Position numbers and translations under genes: made by a program
Shown: piece after piece, positions 27,001 to 36,348 of the stretch
How the letters are laid out: each line of letters starts with the position of its first letter
How positions within the stretch are numbered: the first letter of the stretch is position 1
Assembly (NCBI RefSeq): GCF_008087625.1
Contig: NZ_CP042997.1
Coordinates: forward strand, 1,922,001-1,986,000
Source: Aquisphaera giovannonii
GTDB lineage: Bacteria > Planctomycetota > Planctomycetia > Isosphaerales > Isosphaeraceae
DNA: 64,000 nt
Reading direction: 5' to 3'
Notes under the pieces: model-generated
What the model saw: the letters and a program-made list of their open reading frames with translations, nothing else
Told to the model about the DNA's origin: nothing
Database searches by the model: none

Positions 27001-27036
27001 GATCCTCGCCGGATCGAGGCAAGCCCCTTCGTTCAT
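24028..27036 (-). CDS. Ser/Thr protein kinase with anti-sigma-like zinc motif and TPRs
   Basis: A 1002-residue Pkn2-type kinase. Residues 30-37 (HLEACEAC) form the His-x3-Cys-x2-Cys motif of zinc-binding anti-sigma domains. The kinase domain (97-370) has the P-loop LGGGSMGTVY, Lys127, HRD at 222-224, DFG at 243-245 and SPE in place of APE. One membrane helix lies at 391-414. The remaining 580 residues are predicted tetratricopeptide repeats outside the membrane. ATG 27036 overlaps the TGA of the ECF sigma gene by four bases (ATGA), so the two are translationally coupled. The zinc motif suggests that the kinase binds that sigma factor and acts as its partner; this is inferred. Confidence 0.92.
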   Translation of the reverse strand: MNEGACLDPARIREILASGEGAMDAESARHLEACEACRGLLERVDANLTRRWRDSLDLEGLSLKGEPLFREAAPAEEATEVRFPRSERPDSLGRLDGFEVLERLGGGSMGTVYRAWDVGLGREVALKVPRPELAARPDLRRRFEREARLASAAVHENLVRIYAVGGQGAEFALPYLVMELIRGESLAAVLAREGRLGPGRAADLVRRVGLGLDAAHATGLVHRDVKPSNILIEARTERPLLADFGVAKPAAEDEARLTIDGARIGTPAYMSPELCSPGGTAGPRSDVFSLGAVLYEAITGERPFRGATAAAVMRQIEHEEPVPPRRLDERLPRDLETICLKCLAKEPGSRYESARALAEELGRFLRGEPIHARPAGRAERLARWARRHPELAAATAAAVAGGALVVALSVAFGVSQRRAAAAIALERDRADTNLARAREAVDRMLTRVAGDRLDRLPADLGHAREGLLRDALEYQLAFLRDRPEDSGLRLDACRARLRAADIQLWLGRLDEAEASYRRGLAELDSLDRASPGQPEVARERAGGLHNFGHLLGARGRDREAVDAYRRSLSTREQVAASTGADEDGRKLVQALDSLGSQLVLSDREEEHAEAAALFDRGRALAESLLARRPDSEELRVQLGAILHNAATDRHRRGDMDGVLRATRRAIEVVDAPRGETIRASRARLLARVLDLQAQALSGLGKAEDAERAYRSAESRLADLASGFPDEPQYRFDVAAIRQNLGNLLQGSGKQAEAVPVLTRARDALAALAAAYPSHYEYREALATACNSLGNAIRTTPGGDPARAEASFRQGLGALAEAQGEAARRPDYRSSLAMLRHNLGDLLHATKKGAEAVPLLRQAVEDERAALDMAPTNRHYRQALSDHYWSLAEASLALRRREEAAAAAEAMPPLFPDRPAESYYAAGFLSRCAAIALNDPSLPAESRAAKAEEHAARAVRHLKAAVEHGFADAANLRTAQAFAPLRGRADFAAVLASILGSPSPAPR

Positions 27037-27626
27037 GACTCGCCCGCCCCGGGGTCCCCGCCGTCGAGCCGCCGGACCTCCTCGCGGATCTGCGCCAGGA
27101 TGCGATGCTTGATCATGTAGACCGACGCGACGCTGAGTCCGCGGCCCTCGGCGATCTCCGGCGCCTTGCGCCCTCCCGAGGTCAGTTCCCGGAAGACGTC
27201 CCAGTCCCGTCCCGTGACCCTTGCGCGGACCCGGGCGGCGGCGGCCTCCATCAGCTCGCGGCGGGCCTCGCGGTCGACCTCGGCGTCCAGGTCGTCGCGA
27301 GCCGGCAGGTCGTCGACGAGCGGCCGGAAGCGCCGCGAGGCGTCCCGTTCCAGGAAGTTCGCGCAGGCGGAGTGCGTCACCGCCCGCAGCCAGCCGCGGA
27401 AGCGGCCCCGCCAGGGGTCGTACGAGAAGCGGCGGAGCCGGTCGTGGATCTCGGCCACGATGCCCTGGCTCACCTCGTCGGCGTCGGCCTCCTGCAGGCC
27501 CCGACGCAGGCACCAGCCCTTGATGGCCCGGCCGTATCGCCCGGCGAACTCGGCCCAGGCGTCCGCATTCCCGGGATCCTGGAGGCGCTGCAGGAGCGTG
27601 GCGCTCGTGTCGGTCACGTCCGACAT
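27033..27626 (-). CDS. ECF-type RNA polymerase sigma factor
   Basis: A 197-residue extracytoplasmic-function sigma factor. ATG 27626 is preferred over an upstream in-frame start because GAGGGAG lies at the right distance. Region 2 covers about residues 25-95 (ADEVSQGIVAEIHDRL, then FRGWLRAVTHSACANFL), and region 4 covers about 130-190 with a helix-turn-helix (APEIAEGRGLSVASVYMIKH). The short linker between them is acidic. It is the planctomycete type that stands next to a Ser/Thr kinase. It is transcribed away from the giant PPC-peptidase gene, with 278 bases between them, so it may control that gene. Confidence 0.92.
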   Translation of the reverse strand: MSDVTDTSATLLQRLQDPGNADAWAEFAGRYGRAIKGWCLRRGLQEADADEVSQGIVAEIHDRLRRFSYDPWRGRFRGWLRAVTHSACANFLERDASRRFRPLVDDLPARDDLDAEVDREARRELMEAAAARVRARVTGRDWDVFRELTSGGRKAPEIAEGRGLSVASVYMIKHRILAQIREEVRRLDGGDPGAGES

Positions 27627-27904
27627 GGGGCTCCCTCGGGGCTCGGTGCGCATGCTCTCGCCCTCGGCGGAGCATCGAAAAAATCCGGCCGAGTTCCGTT
27701 AGATTCGCGGCCCTGCCGTGTAGTGGTAGCGAAGACGCATCGATTGAGGACGTCTCCCAACCGTCAGAGCTTTCTTCTACCGCACACAGCACGATATTGC
27801 AATCATCCTGCTCCATGCGGGACCGTGATCGGCCCGCGTCCCGGCGACCTCCAGCCCGACGCCGCGCCGACCGCCGCGGGATCAGACATCCAGGAGGACC
27901 TCCG

Positions 27905-30900
27905 ATGAGCCAGCATGGCAGGCGAGATCCCGGTCGGCACGATCGGCGAGACGGCGGGGCGTACGAGGGCCGACGCCGGCGTGCGAGGCGGGCCCGGCCC
28001 GCGATCGAGGACCTGGAGCGCCGGGCGATGCTGGCGGGGGACTGGGCGGAGTCCAACAACTCGCTGTCGAGCCCCTATGTCGTCGGCTTCGTGGAGGGGA
28101 CGCTGACCTATCAGAACCTGTCGATCCACTCGTCGTCCGACAAGGACTATTTCCTCTTCCAGGTGGACGGCGGGTCCAACTCCGACGACTTCGTCCGGAT
28201 CCAGTTCGACGGCGACCAGGGCGACCTGGACCTCAAGCTCTACCACGAGTACTACGACCCGTGGTACGGCTACCAGTTCGAGCTCGTCGGCTCCTCGTCG
28301 GGGGTGGGGGACGCGGAGACGGTCTCGCTCTCGGGCCTTCCCGCGGGGATCTACGCCGCTTATGTGTTCGGCTACGGCGGCGCCACCAATCCGTCCTACA
28401 GCCTCCAGGTCGCCGCGCCGGGCACCTACGATTCCTATCAGAGGAATGACTATCCCTGGACGGCGACCGACATGGTGACCGTCCGCGACCAGTACACCTA
28501 CGGGCGTCAATCGATCGACTCTCGGGACGCGGCGGCGATGGGGGACTGGTACTCGTTCAACATCCCGCGCGGCGGCGTGGCCGGGAACTTCGCCGCGATC
28601 GACTTCAACGCCGCCTACGGGGACCTCGACCTGCGCCTCTACGACTCGGACCTGAACCTGCTCGACCAATCCACCGGCTCGGGGAACCACGAGCAGGTCT
28701 CGTTCAACCGGCTGCCGGTGGGGCGATACTACGTCCAGGTCTACGGCTACGCCGGGGCCACGAACCCGGATTACGCGCTGACGATCAACGAGGCCCCGGT
28801 GCGGCCCGATGCGATGGAGCCCAACGACAGCCTCGGCGGCGCGCGGGACCTGGGGACGCTCCAGGGGACCACGATCAAGGACGGCCTGTCGATCCACAGC
28901 AGCACCGACCAGGACTGGTTCAAGTTCACCACGCTCGCGACCTCGCGGCCCGGGGACGGCGTCGGCATCACGTTCGACGACGCCGTCGGCGACCTGGACC
29001 TGTATCTCTACGACGCCGGCGGGAACCTGCTGGGCTCGTCCCGGGGCACCGGGAAGGTCGAGCTGGTCGACATGGGGGGCCTGCCCGCCGGGACCTACTT
29101 TGCTCGCGTCCAGGGATTCCTGGGCGACACGAACGACCGATATATCCTCGCCCTCCAGACGCCCCGCGCCACGGCGGCGGCCGACCTCCTGGAGCCGAAT
29201 GACACCCGCGCCACCGCGACCGCCCTGGGCGCCGTGTCCGGCCGCCGCGAGGTCGCCAACATGTCCATCCACGCCGGGGCCGGCGGCCAGCCCAACGACG
29301 ATTGGTTCCGCTTCGACCTGGCGGCCGCCGCGATCAACGGCCACGACGCGCGGATCGAGTTCGACGCGACGCTCGGCGACCTGGACCTGGAGCTCTACAA
29401 TTCCGCCGGGACCATGCTCAATCGCTCGGCCGGCGTCTCGGGGGTCGAGCAGATCTCCCTCGCGGGGCTCGCCGCCGGGACGTATTACCTGCGGGCCTAC
29501 GGGTACGGGAAGGCGACGAACCCGAACTACAAGCTGATCATCGACGCCCCGGGCGGCACCGGCTCGGGCGACCTTTATGAGCCGAACAACACCCGCGCGG
29601 CGGCGACGAACCTGGGCGTCGCGCGGGGGTATGTCGTCGTGGGCGGCGACGAGGATCATCGCCTCTCGATCCACGACGGGGCGGACGAGGACTGGTTCAA
29701 GTTCACCACGACGACCGCGGGCGTCGCGGGCAACGACGTCTCCATCGCCTTCGACCACGGGCTGGGGGACCTGGACCTGGAGCTCTACGACTCCTCGGGC
29801 AACCGGCTGGTCAGCTCGGCGGGCGTCGGCGACGAGGAGCGGATCTCCCTCCAGGGGCGGGCCGCCGGGACATACTACGCCCGCGTGTTCGGCTACAACC
29901 GGGCCGCGAACCCGGTCTACTCCCTGACCCTGCGGGCGCCCGGGGACGACGAGTACGACGTGTCCCCGCGCAACGACGCGTCCGGCAACGCGTCCAACCT
30001 GAACGACACCGCCGGCAACGTCCAGGGCGAGAAGGTCCTGGGCCACCTCTCGATCGGCGCCGGCGACGTGGACTGGTTCAAGTTCACCACGGCCAGGGCC
30101 GGCGGCGTGAACGATTACGTCCGGATCGACTTCTGGAACGAGCTGGGCGACCTGGACCTGGACCTCTTCGCATCGGGCGACCTCTCGACCCCCGTGCGGT
30201 CCTCGGCCGGGGCCGGCGACCGCGAGCGGGTGCCGCTCCAGGGCCTGGCCGCGGGCACCTACTACGTCCGGGTCCGCGGGGCCAGCGGTGCGGTCAACCC
30301 GGACTACGCCCTCACGATCGACGCGCCCCGGATCCCGACGGCCGACTGGGCCGAGCAGAACGACACCGTCTCCGCGGCGACGGACCTCGGGACCATCGCC
30401 GGATCGTACGAGGCCCGGCCGCTCTCCATCGAGGCCGCGGGGGACGCCGACTGGTTCAAGTTCCAGATCATCCGGACCGGCCAGGCCCCGCATTACGCCG
30501 CCATCTCCTTCGACCACGCCGACGGCGACCTGGACCTCGCGCTCTTCTCGTCCTCGAACACGACGACGCCGATCGCCGTGTCCGACGGGGTGAGCGACCT
30601 CCAGTCGGTGAGCCTCGCGGGCCTGGCCGCGGGGACGTATTACCTGCGGGTCGTCGGCTACAACAACGCGACCAACCCGCACTACGTCCTGTCCGTCGAT
30701 GCTCCGGCCCGGCTGGTCGCGGACGCCTACGAGCCGAACGACAGCGCCTCCGCCGCCGTCGACCTCAAGGCGCTCGCCGGCGTCTTCACCCGCGACGGGC
30801 TCTCGATCCACACCTCGACCGACCAGGACTGGTTCAAGTTCCAGATCGGGGCCGGGGCCGACGCCTCCAGCTACGCCGCCATCGCCTTCGACCAGTCACT

Positions 30901-33900
30901 GGGAGACCTCGACCTGCGGCTCTATGCCGCGGACGGGGCGACGCTCCTCGCCTCGTCGGCCACGATCTCGGGCGTCGAGCAGGTCTCCCTCCAGAACCGG
31001 TCCGCCGGAACCTACTACCTGCAGGTCGTCGGCTACAACGGCGCGACGAACCCGAGCTACTCGCTCACCGTCAGCGTCCCTCGGGCCGGCGGGGACCGGG
31101 CGGAGCCGAACAACGAGGCCGCCTCGGCCTACGACCTCCGCCAGGTGGAAGGCCTGCAGGCCTTCACCGACCTCTCCATCCACGCCTCGACCGACCAGGA
31201 CTGGTTCAGGTTCACCACGGTCGCGGCCGGCGTGGGCGGGGACTACGTGGCGATCGTGGCGCCCTACAAGCTCGGCGACCTGGACCTGGAGCTCTACAGC
31301 TCCTCGTCGTCCACGACGCCGGTCCTGACCTTGAAGGGCAGCTCGAAGACGACCGACGACGCCGAGACGATCTCCCTGGCGGGCCTCCCCGCGGGGACCT
31401 ATTACGTCCGGGTCGTCGGCAATCGGGGCTCGACCGCCGGGAGCTATTCGCTCGTCGTGCAGGCCCCCCGCCGCAACGTGCCGATCGACTGGTCGGAGCC
31501 GAACAACACCTCGTCCAGCGCCAGGGACCTGCGGACCGTCGAGGGCTTCGCGGCCTGGGGCGGACTCTCCATCCACGCCGGCGATGCCGACTGGTTCCGG
31601 TTCTCCACGACGAGGGCCGGGACCGCCGAGCAGTTCGTCGCCATCGCCTTCGACGCCTCGCTGGGGGACCTGACGCTGGAGCTGTATGCCCTGTCGAACC
31701 TGGCCACGCCGCTGGCGAAGTCCGCGGGCACCGGCAACGTGGAGCTGATCTCGCTGGCCGGCCTCGCCGCCGGGGCGTACTACGTCCGCGTCGTGGGGGC
31801 GAGCACCACCGTCGCCAACCCCAACTACGTCCTCGGGATCAACGCCCCGGTCATGCCGGTCCGCGACTTCGCCGAGCCCAACAACTCGCTGGCCACGGCC
31901 TACGACCTGCGTCAGGCGTCCGGCTCGCTCATGCTCGGCGGCCTGTCGATCGACAGCTCCACGGATCAGGACTGGTTCAAGGTCCAGACCCTGTCCACCG
32001 GCCTGCCGGGCGACGTCGTCCGGATCGACGCCGCCTATGCCGACGGCAACCTGGAGCTGGCCCTCTACAACTCCGCCGGGACCCTCCTCGCGACCTCCGC
32101 CTCGTCCGCCGACTACGAGCAGATCTCCCTCCAGGGACGGCCGGCCGGCATCTATTACATCCGCGTCATGGGGACCGCGGGGGCGGTCGCCGCCGACTAC
32201 ACCCTGTCGATCAACGCCTCTCAGGCCGCCGGCCGCATCCAGCCGGACTTCGCCGAATCGAATAATACGAGGGCCACGGCGTACGACCTCCGGCAAGGCA
32301 TGGCGACGTCTTCGTCGTCGAGGAAAGGGGGCCTCGGGGGCGTCGACGGCTTTATAGGCACCCTGTATTCCAGTGTCGTCGTGCCGGACTACGGGACGCA
32401 GACCTGGAGCTCCGGCAACGCCGCCTTCGACGCGGGCGTGGCCGGATTCCGCGAAGCCTACCGCGACCAGATGGCGCAACAGACCATCCGAAATCTCCCG
32501 AGTATCCTCTCCAGCGTGAACAACCAGGTCGTCTCCGCGGTGATGGGCTACGTGCCATCCCTCGGGACGTCGATACTCGAGTCCGCCGGCTTCACCGTCC
32601 AACCGAAGTCGTACGAACAATTGCTGCTGGAACAATACCAGCAGATGCAACGGCAGCAATACCAGGCGCAGCTGGCGGCCCTCGCGGAGCAGAGATACCA
32701 GCAGGAGTCGCAGCAGGCGATGGCCCAGAGCGGCATCGTCACCAGCAACATCATCGGCTCGGCCCTGGGCAACCTCCAGGGGGCTGCGAGCAGCGTCCTC
32801 GGTTCGCTGAACCTGGGAGGCGCCGGCACGTCGGCGCCCATCTACAACAGTGCGGGCTATACGTCGCCCTTCCTCGGCTCCGTCTACAACAGCCCTTCTG
32901 CAGCGTACGGGGGCTATGGGGCCTACGGGATGGCCCCCGCGTACGTCTTCGTCCCGTCCGGCATGTGGGGCGCGGGACGGTCCTACGATGCCGCCCCGAT
33001 GGCGATCACCGGCCTGTCGGTGCACTCGTCGAGCGACCAGGACTGGTTCAAGTTCGAGCTGACCTCGACCGGACGCGACGGGCAGTACGTCGGCATCAGC
33101 TTCGACGACTCGCTCGGCGACCTGACGATGGAGCTCTACGACGCGGCGGGGACGCTGGTGGAGAAGACCGCGGGCGCGGGCGGCCTCGAGAAGATCGGCC
33201 TGGAGCGGCTGGCGGCGGGGGCGTATTACGTGCTGGTCCGCGGCGCCGCCAACCCGAGCTACACGCTGCTGACGAACATCACGCCCGCGGCGACGCTCAC
33301 GCCGGACTGGTCGGAGCCCGACGAGTCCACCTCCGCGGCCCGGGACCTTCGCAGGCTCGAAGGGGCCACGACAATCAGGGGCCTGTCCATCTCCTCGGCC
33401 TCGGACAACGATTACTTCACCTTCAGCACGGCGTCGGCCGGGGTGGCCGGGCACTCGATCCGGCTGGCCTTCGACCGCACGCTGGGCGACCTGGACCTCC
33501 AGCTCTTCTCCTCCACCGGGGCCCTGCTGGCGACGTCGGCGGGCGTGGGAGACTCCGAGGAGATCTCCATGGCCGGCCGCGCGGCGGGGACGTACTACGT
33601 CCGCGTGTACGGCTACGCGGGGGCCACCAACCCGTCGTACAGCCTGACGTTCGACCTGCCCCGGGTGACCGCGATTCCGGACGGCCTGGAGCCCAACGAC
33701 TCCATCGCGACGGCGGCCGACCTGACCAACGCGAGCTCGACGAATCACCTGACCGGCCTCACGATCACCCCCGCGGCCGGCGGCCGGGCCGCGGACGTGG
33801 ACTATTTCAAGTTCACGACGACGGGGGCCGGGACCGCCGCCCATGCCGTCTCCCTCCGCTTCGACGAGGCCGCCGGCGCCGTCGAGGTGAGCCTCGTGAA

Positions 33901-36280
33901 CGCCTCCGGGCAGGTCCTCCGGGCCGCGACCGCCGGGACGGGCCTGCGGCGGATCCCGCTCGAGGGGCTCGCGGCGGGGACCTACTACCTCAAGGTCGCG
34001 GGGAAGACGACCGCCGTCTCCAACTCCTACAGCCTCGACCTGGACGCCCCGATGGCGCCGTCCGGCGCCCGGGATTCCTGGACGATCCTGGTCTACATGT
34101 CGGTCGGCGACCTGGAGGACGAGGCGGCCCGCAACGTCAACGAGATGGAGCTGGCGGCCTCGTTTCTCCCGGCCGACGTGCACATCGCCGTCCTCTACGA
34201 CCAGAGCGCCGCGGGCAAGAAGTTCGCCACCGGGGCCGGGGCGCAGGCCGCCTGGGGCGACACCGGCCGGGCGATCATCCGCGGCGACCTCGACCGCGAC
34301 GTCATCGGCACGACCTTCGACCGGACGATCGGCGAGCAGAACACCGGCACGAGCGCCGCGCTGGTCAGCTTCATCACCTGGGCCACGCAGGTCGCCCCGG
34401 CCGACCGCTACGCCCTGGTCCTGTGGGACCACGGGAACGGCTTCCGCGGGTTCAACAGGGACAACCTGGACAACGCCGGCTCCGACAACCTGACGACGGC
34501 CGAGCTGGCCTCCGCCCTGTCGTCGACGTCGGCCTTCTTCCGCCCGAGCGTCCTCGCCTTCGACGAATGCCTGATGGCGATGGCGGAGGTCGGCTACTCG
34601 CTGCGGACCTACGCCGACGCCATCGTAGGCTCGGAGGAGAACGAGGGGCCCGAGGGGCAAGATTACGCGTCGGTCCTGTCCGCCCTCGCGACGCGGCCGC
34701 GCCTCGTCGCCGCCGACCAGCTCGCCTCCGCGTTCGTGCAGAGCTACCAGGACCGATACCGGGGCGATCGCGGCGGCGCGGACACGCAGTCCGCCGTCAG
34801 GACCGCCGGCTATGCGGACCTCGCGAATGCGCTGAAGGCCTTCGTGAACGCGGCCCTCGCCGCCGGCACCGCCGCCGACTGGGACCTCATCCGGCAGGCC
34901 GGGGCGGCGGCGTCCTCGTTCGGGATCAACCCCTCCGGCGACCCGGGCTACCGCGACCTGAAGCAGTTCGCCGCCTGGATCGGGGCAAACGCCGGCATCA
35001 CGGCGTCCATCCGGACGGCCGCCAACGCCGTGGCCTCGGCCGTGACCTCGCTGATGTACGCGGTGGCCATCGACGGCCGTACCACCGGCGGGCAGTCGAT
35101 CTACCTGCCCGCGGTCGGCACGGCCATCGACTCCACGTACGCCTCGCAATACGCGTCGTTCCTCACCGCCACCTCGACGGCCACGACGGCGCCCGACGGG
35201 TGGCTGTCGTTCCTCCGGAAGTATGTCCAGGGGACGGCCGCTCAAGGGACGCTGCTCGACTGGGCCGAGTCCAACAACGTCGCCGCCCGGGCCTTCGACC
35301 TCGGCTTCCTCGCGGGGCCGGGCCAGAACTTCTCCAACCTCAACATCCACCAGGCGAGCGACCTCGACTATTTCCGCTTCGCGATCGGCGCGGCCGGGGC
35401 GGCGACCAGCCGGGTCGTGGCCTCCTCGGCGGGGGTCAAGCTGAGCCTCTACAACGGCCAGGGCGCCCTCCTCGCCACCTCGTCGCCGGTCGGCGGGCTC
35501 CCGACCATCAGCCTCTCCGGCCGAGGCGCGGGGGGTTACCGGCTCCGCGTGGAGCCCGCCGCCGCCGGCACCACGGTCGCGTCCTATTCGCTGACGATCG
35601 ACGCCCCCGCCGCGCCGGCGATCCCGGCCGACTGGGCGCCCGGCAACGACACCCGGGCGAAGGCGTTCGACCTGGGCGTGGTCAACGGCGAGACCGTCTT
35701 CGCCGGCCTGACGCTGCCGTCCTCGACCTCGGTCGACTGGTTCCGGTTCACGACCCCTCGGATCGACGCCTCCGTGGCGTCGGGCACGAACAAAATCCAC
35801 GTCAAGACGACGGCCGGCCAGAGGCTGACGGCCCAACTCGTCTCGTCCTCGGGCTCGGTGCTCCAGGCCGTGACCGGGGCCGGGGACCTCGTCCTGACGT
35901 ACGCGATCGGCGATGCGGTCAGCTACTCCCTCTCCGTGACCGGCGCGGCGGGGAGCTACTCGATCCACTTCGAGCGGACCGGCTCGGCGGGCCGCGGGAT
36001 GTGGGACGGCCCCGCGCCGGCCGGCGTCCAGTCGCTCGAAGCCCCCGCGCCCGCGAAGACGATCCCCGGGCCGTCGCCGTTCTCCGGCAAGGCCATCCCC
36101 GGCTTCGCCGGCCGCGCGTCCTCGCCCCGACTCTCGACGCGAGAGCGAGGCGTCGCGGCGTCGGCCCGGCTCATGCCGTCCTTCGTTGCTTCCGCCGATC
36201 GCCCCTTCGTCCTCACCCCGGGCGACCTGGCCGCGGAGCAGCACGTCGCCACCCCGCCACACCGCAGGCGCAAGCGGTGA
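27905..36280 (+). CDS. Giant exported PPC-repeat protein with clostripain (C11) peptidase
   Basis: A 2791-residue protein; ATG 27905 follows AGGAGG. The N-terminus is very Arg-rich and ends in AIEDLERRAMLA, the motif found at the start of many exported planctomycete proteins. About 14 PPC-like domains of roughly 110-120 residues follow (each with DWFKF, GDLDL.LY and AGTYY.RV), then a C11 peptidase at about 2055-2440 with His2176 (LWDHGNG) and Cys2222 (FDECLM), then two more PPC-like domains and a basic tail (PHRRRKR). Residues 1468-1697 are a Gln/Tyr/Gly-rich insertion within the twelfth repeat. PPC domains are usually found beside secreted peptidases. The role of the protein is unknown; cell-surface proteolysis is inferred. 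Confidence 0.9.
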   Translation: MSQHGRRDPGRHDRRDGGAYEGRRRRARRARPAIEDLERRAMLAGDWAESNNSLSSPYVVGFVEGTLTYQNLSIHSSSDKDYFLFQVDGGSNSDDFVRIQFDGDQGDLDLKLYHEYYDPWYGYQFELVGSSSGVGDAETVSLSGLPAGIYAAYVFGYGGATNPSYSLQVAAPGTYDSYQRNDYPWTATDMVTVRDQYTYGRQSIDSRDAAAMGDWYSFNIPRGGVAGNFAAIDFNAAYGDLDLRLYDSDLNLLDQSTGSGNHEQVSFNRLPVGRYYVQVYGYAGATNPDYALTINEAPVRPDAMEPNDSLGGARDLGTLQGTTIKDGLSIHSSTDQDWFKFTTLATSRPGDGVGITFDDAVGDLDLYLYDAGGNLLGSSRGTGKVELVDMGGLPAGTYFARVQGFLGDTNDRYILALQTPRATAAADLLEPNDTRATATALGAVSGRREVANMSIHAGAGGQPNDDWFRFDLAAAAINGHDARIEFDATLGDLDLELYNSAGTMLNRSAGVSGVEQISLAGLAAGTYYLRAYGYGKATNPNYKLIIDAPGGTGSGDLYEPNNTRAAATNLGVARGYVVVGGDEDHRLSIHDGADEDWFKFTTTTAGVAGNDVSIAFDHGLGDLDLELYDSSGNRLVSSAGVGDEERISLQGRAAGTYYARVFGYNRAANPVYSLTLRAPGDDEYDVSPRNDASGNASNLNDTAGNVQGEKVLGHLSIGAGDVDWFKFTTARAGGVNDYVRIDFWNELGDLDLDLFASGDLSTPVRSSAGAGDRERVPLQGLAAGTYYVRVRGASGAVNPDYALTIDAPRIPTADWAEQNDTVSAATDLGTIAGSYEARPLSIEAAGDADWFKFQIIRTGQAPHYAAISFDHADGDLDLALFSSSNTTTPIAVSDGVSDLQSVSLAGLAAGTYYLRVVGYNNATNPHYVLSVDAPARLVADAYEPNDSASAAVDLKALAGVFTRDGLSIHTSTDQDWFKFQIGAGADASSYAAIAFDQSLGDLDLRLYAADGATLLASSATISGVEQVSLQNRSAGTYYLQVVGYNGATNPSYSLTVSVPRAGGDRAEPNNEAASAYDLRQVEGLQAFTDLSIHASTDQDWFRFTTVAAGVGGDYVAIVAPYKLGDLDLELYSSSSSTTPVLTLKGSSKTTDDAETISLAGLPAGTYYVRVVGNRGSTAGSYSLVVQAPRRNVPIDWSEPNNTSSSARDLRTVEGFAAWGGLSIHAGDADWFRFSTTRAGTAEQFVAIAFDASLGDLTLELYALSNLATPLAKSAGTGNVELISLAGLAAGAYYVRVVGASTTVANPNYVLGINAPVMPVRDFAEPNNSLATAYDLRQASGSLMLGGLSIDSSTDQDWFKVQTLSTGLPGDVVRIDAAYADGNLELALYNSAGTLLATSASSADYEQISLQGRPAGIYYIRVMGTAGAVAADYTLSINASQAAGRIQPDFAESNNTRATAYDLRQGMATSSSSRKGGLGGVDGFIGTLYSSVVVPDYGTQTWSSGNAAFDAGVAGFREAYRDQMAQQTIRNLPSILSSVNNQVVSAVMGYVPSLGTSILESAGFTVQPKSYEQLLLEQYQQMQRQQYQAQLAALAEQRYQQESQQAMAQSGIVTSNIIGSALGNLQGAASSVLGSLNLGGAGTSAPIYNSAGYTSPFLGSVYNSPSAAYGGYGAYGMAPAYVFVPSGMWGAGRSYDAAPMAITGLSVHSSSDQDWFKFELTSTGRDGQYVGISFDDSLGDLTMELYDAAGTLVEKTAGAGGLEKIGLERLAAGAYYVLVRGAANPSYTLLTNITPAATLTPDWSEPDESTSAARDLRRLEGATTIRGLSISSASDNDYFTFSTASAGVAGHSIRLAFDRTLGDLDLQLFSSTGALLATSAGVGDSEEISMAGRAAGTYYVRVYGYAGATNPSYSLTFDLPRVTAIPDGLEPNDSIATAADLTNASSTNHLTGLTITPAAGGRAADVDYFKFTTTGAGTAAHAVSLRFDEAAGAVEVSLVNASGQVLRAATAGTGLRRIPLEGLAAGTYYLKVAGKTTAVSNSYSLDLDAPMAPSGARDSWTILVYMSVGDLEDEAARNVNEMELAASFLPADVHIAVLYDQSAAGKKFATGAGAQAAWGDTGRAIIRGDLDRDVIGTTFDRTIGEQNTGTSAALVSFITWATQVAPADRYALVLWDHGNGFRGFNRDNLDNAGSDNLTTAELASALSSTSAFFRPSVLAFDECLMAMAEVGYSLRTYADAIVGSEENEGPEGQDYASVLSALATRPRLVAADQLASAFVQSYQDRYRGDRGGADTQSAVRTAGYADLANALKAFVNAALAAGTAADWDLIRQAGAAASSFGINPSGDPGYRDLKQFAAWIGANAGITASIRTAANAVASAVTSLMYAVAIDGRTTGGQSIYLPAVGTAIDSTYASQYASFLTATSTATTAPDGWLSFLRKYVQGTAAQGTLLDWAESNNVAARAFDLGFLAGPGQNFSNLNIHQASDLDYFRFAIGAAGAATSRVVASSAGVKLSLYNGQGALLATSSPVGGLPTISLSGRGAGGYRLRVEPAAAGTTVASYSLTIDAPAAPAIPADWAPGNDTRAKAFDLGVVNGETVFAGLTLPSSTSVDWFRFTTPRIDASVASGTNKIHVKTTAGQRLTAQLVSSSGSVLQAVTGAGDLVLTYAIGDAVSYSLSVTGAAGSYSIHFERTGSAGRGMWDGPAPAGVQSLEAPAPAKTIPGPSPFSGKAIPGFAGRASSPRLSTRERGVAASARLMPSFVASADRPFVLTPGDLAAEQHVATPPHRRRKR

Positions 36281-36282
36281 TC

Positions 36283-36348
36283 CGTCGCTCGAACGAAGCG
36301 ACGAACCCCGCATCGCGGACCATCAGGGCGACCTCCCGGAGGTCGCCC
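36283..36348 (+). terminator. Double hairpin after the PPC-peptidase gene
   Basis: Two perfect stems follow the stop codon: a 7-bp stem (36283-36289 with 36297-36303) and a 9-bp stem (36326-36334 with 36340-36348, loop CCCGG). There is no strong T run. A transcription terminator is likely from position and stem strength. Confidence 0.55.

Noticed and set aside
27803-36313. Long minus-strand frames (1002 and 1805 codons) opposite the PPC-peptidase gene
   Set aside because: They are periodic because the sense strand encodes repeats; no ribosome-binding sites or domains.
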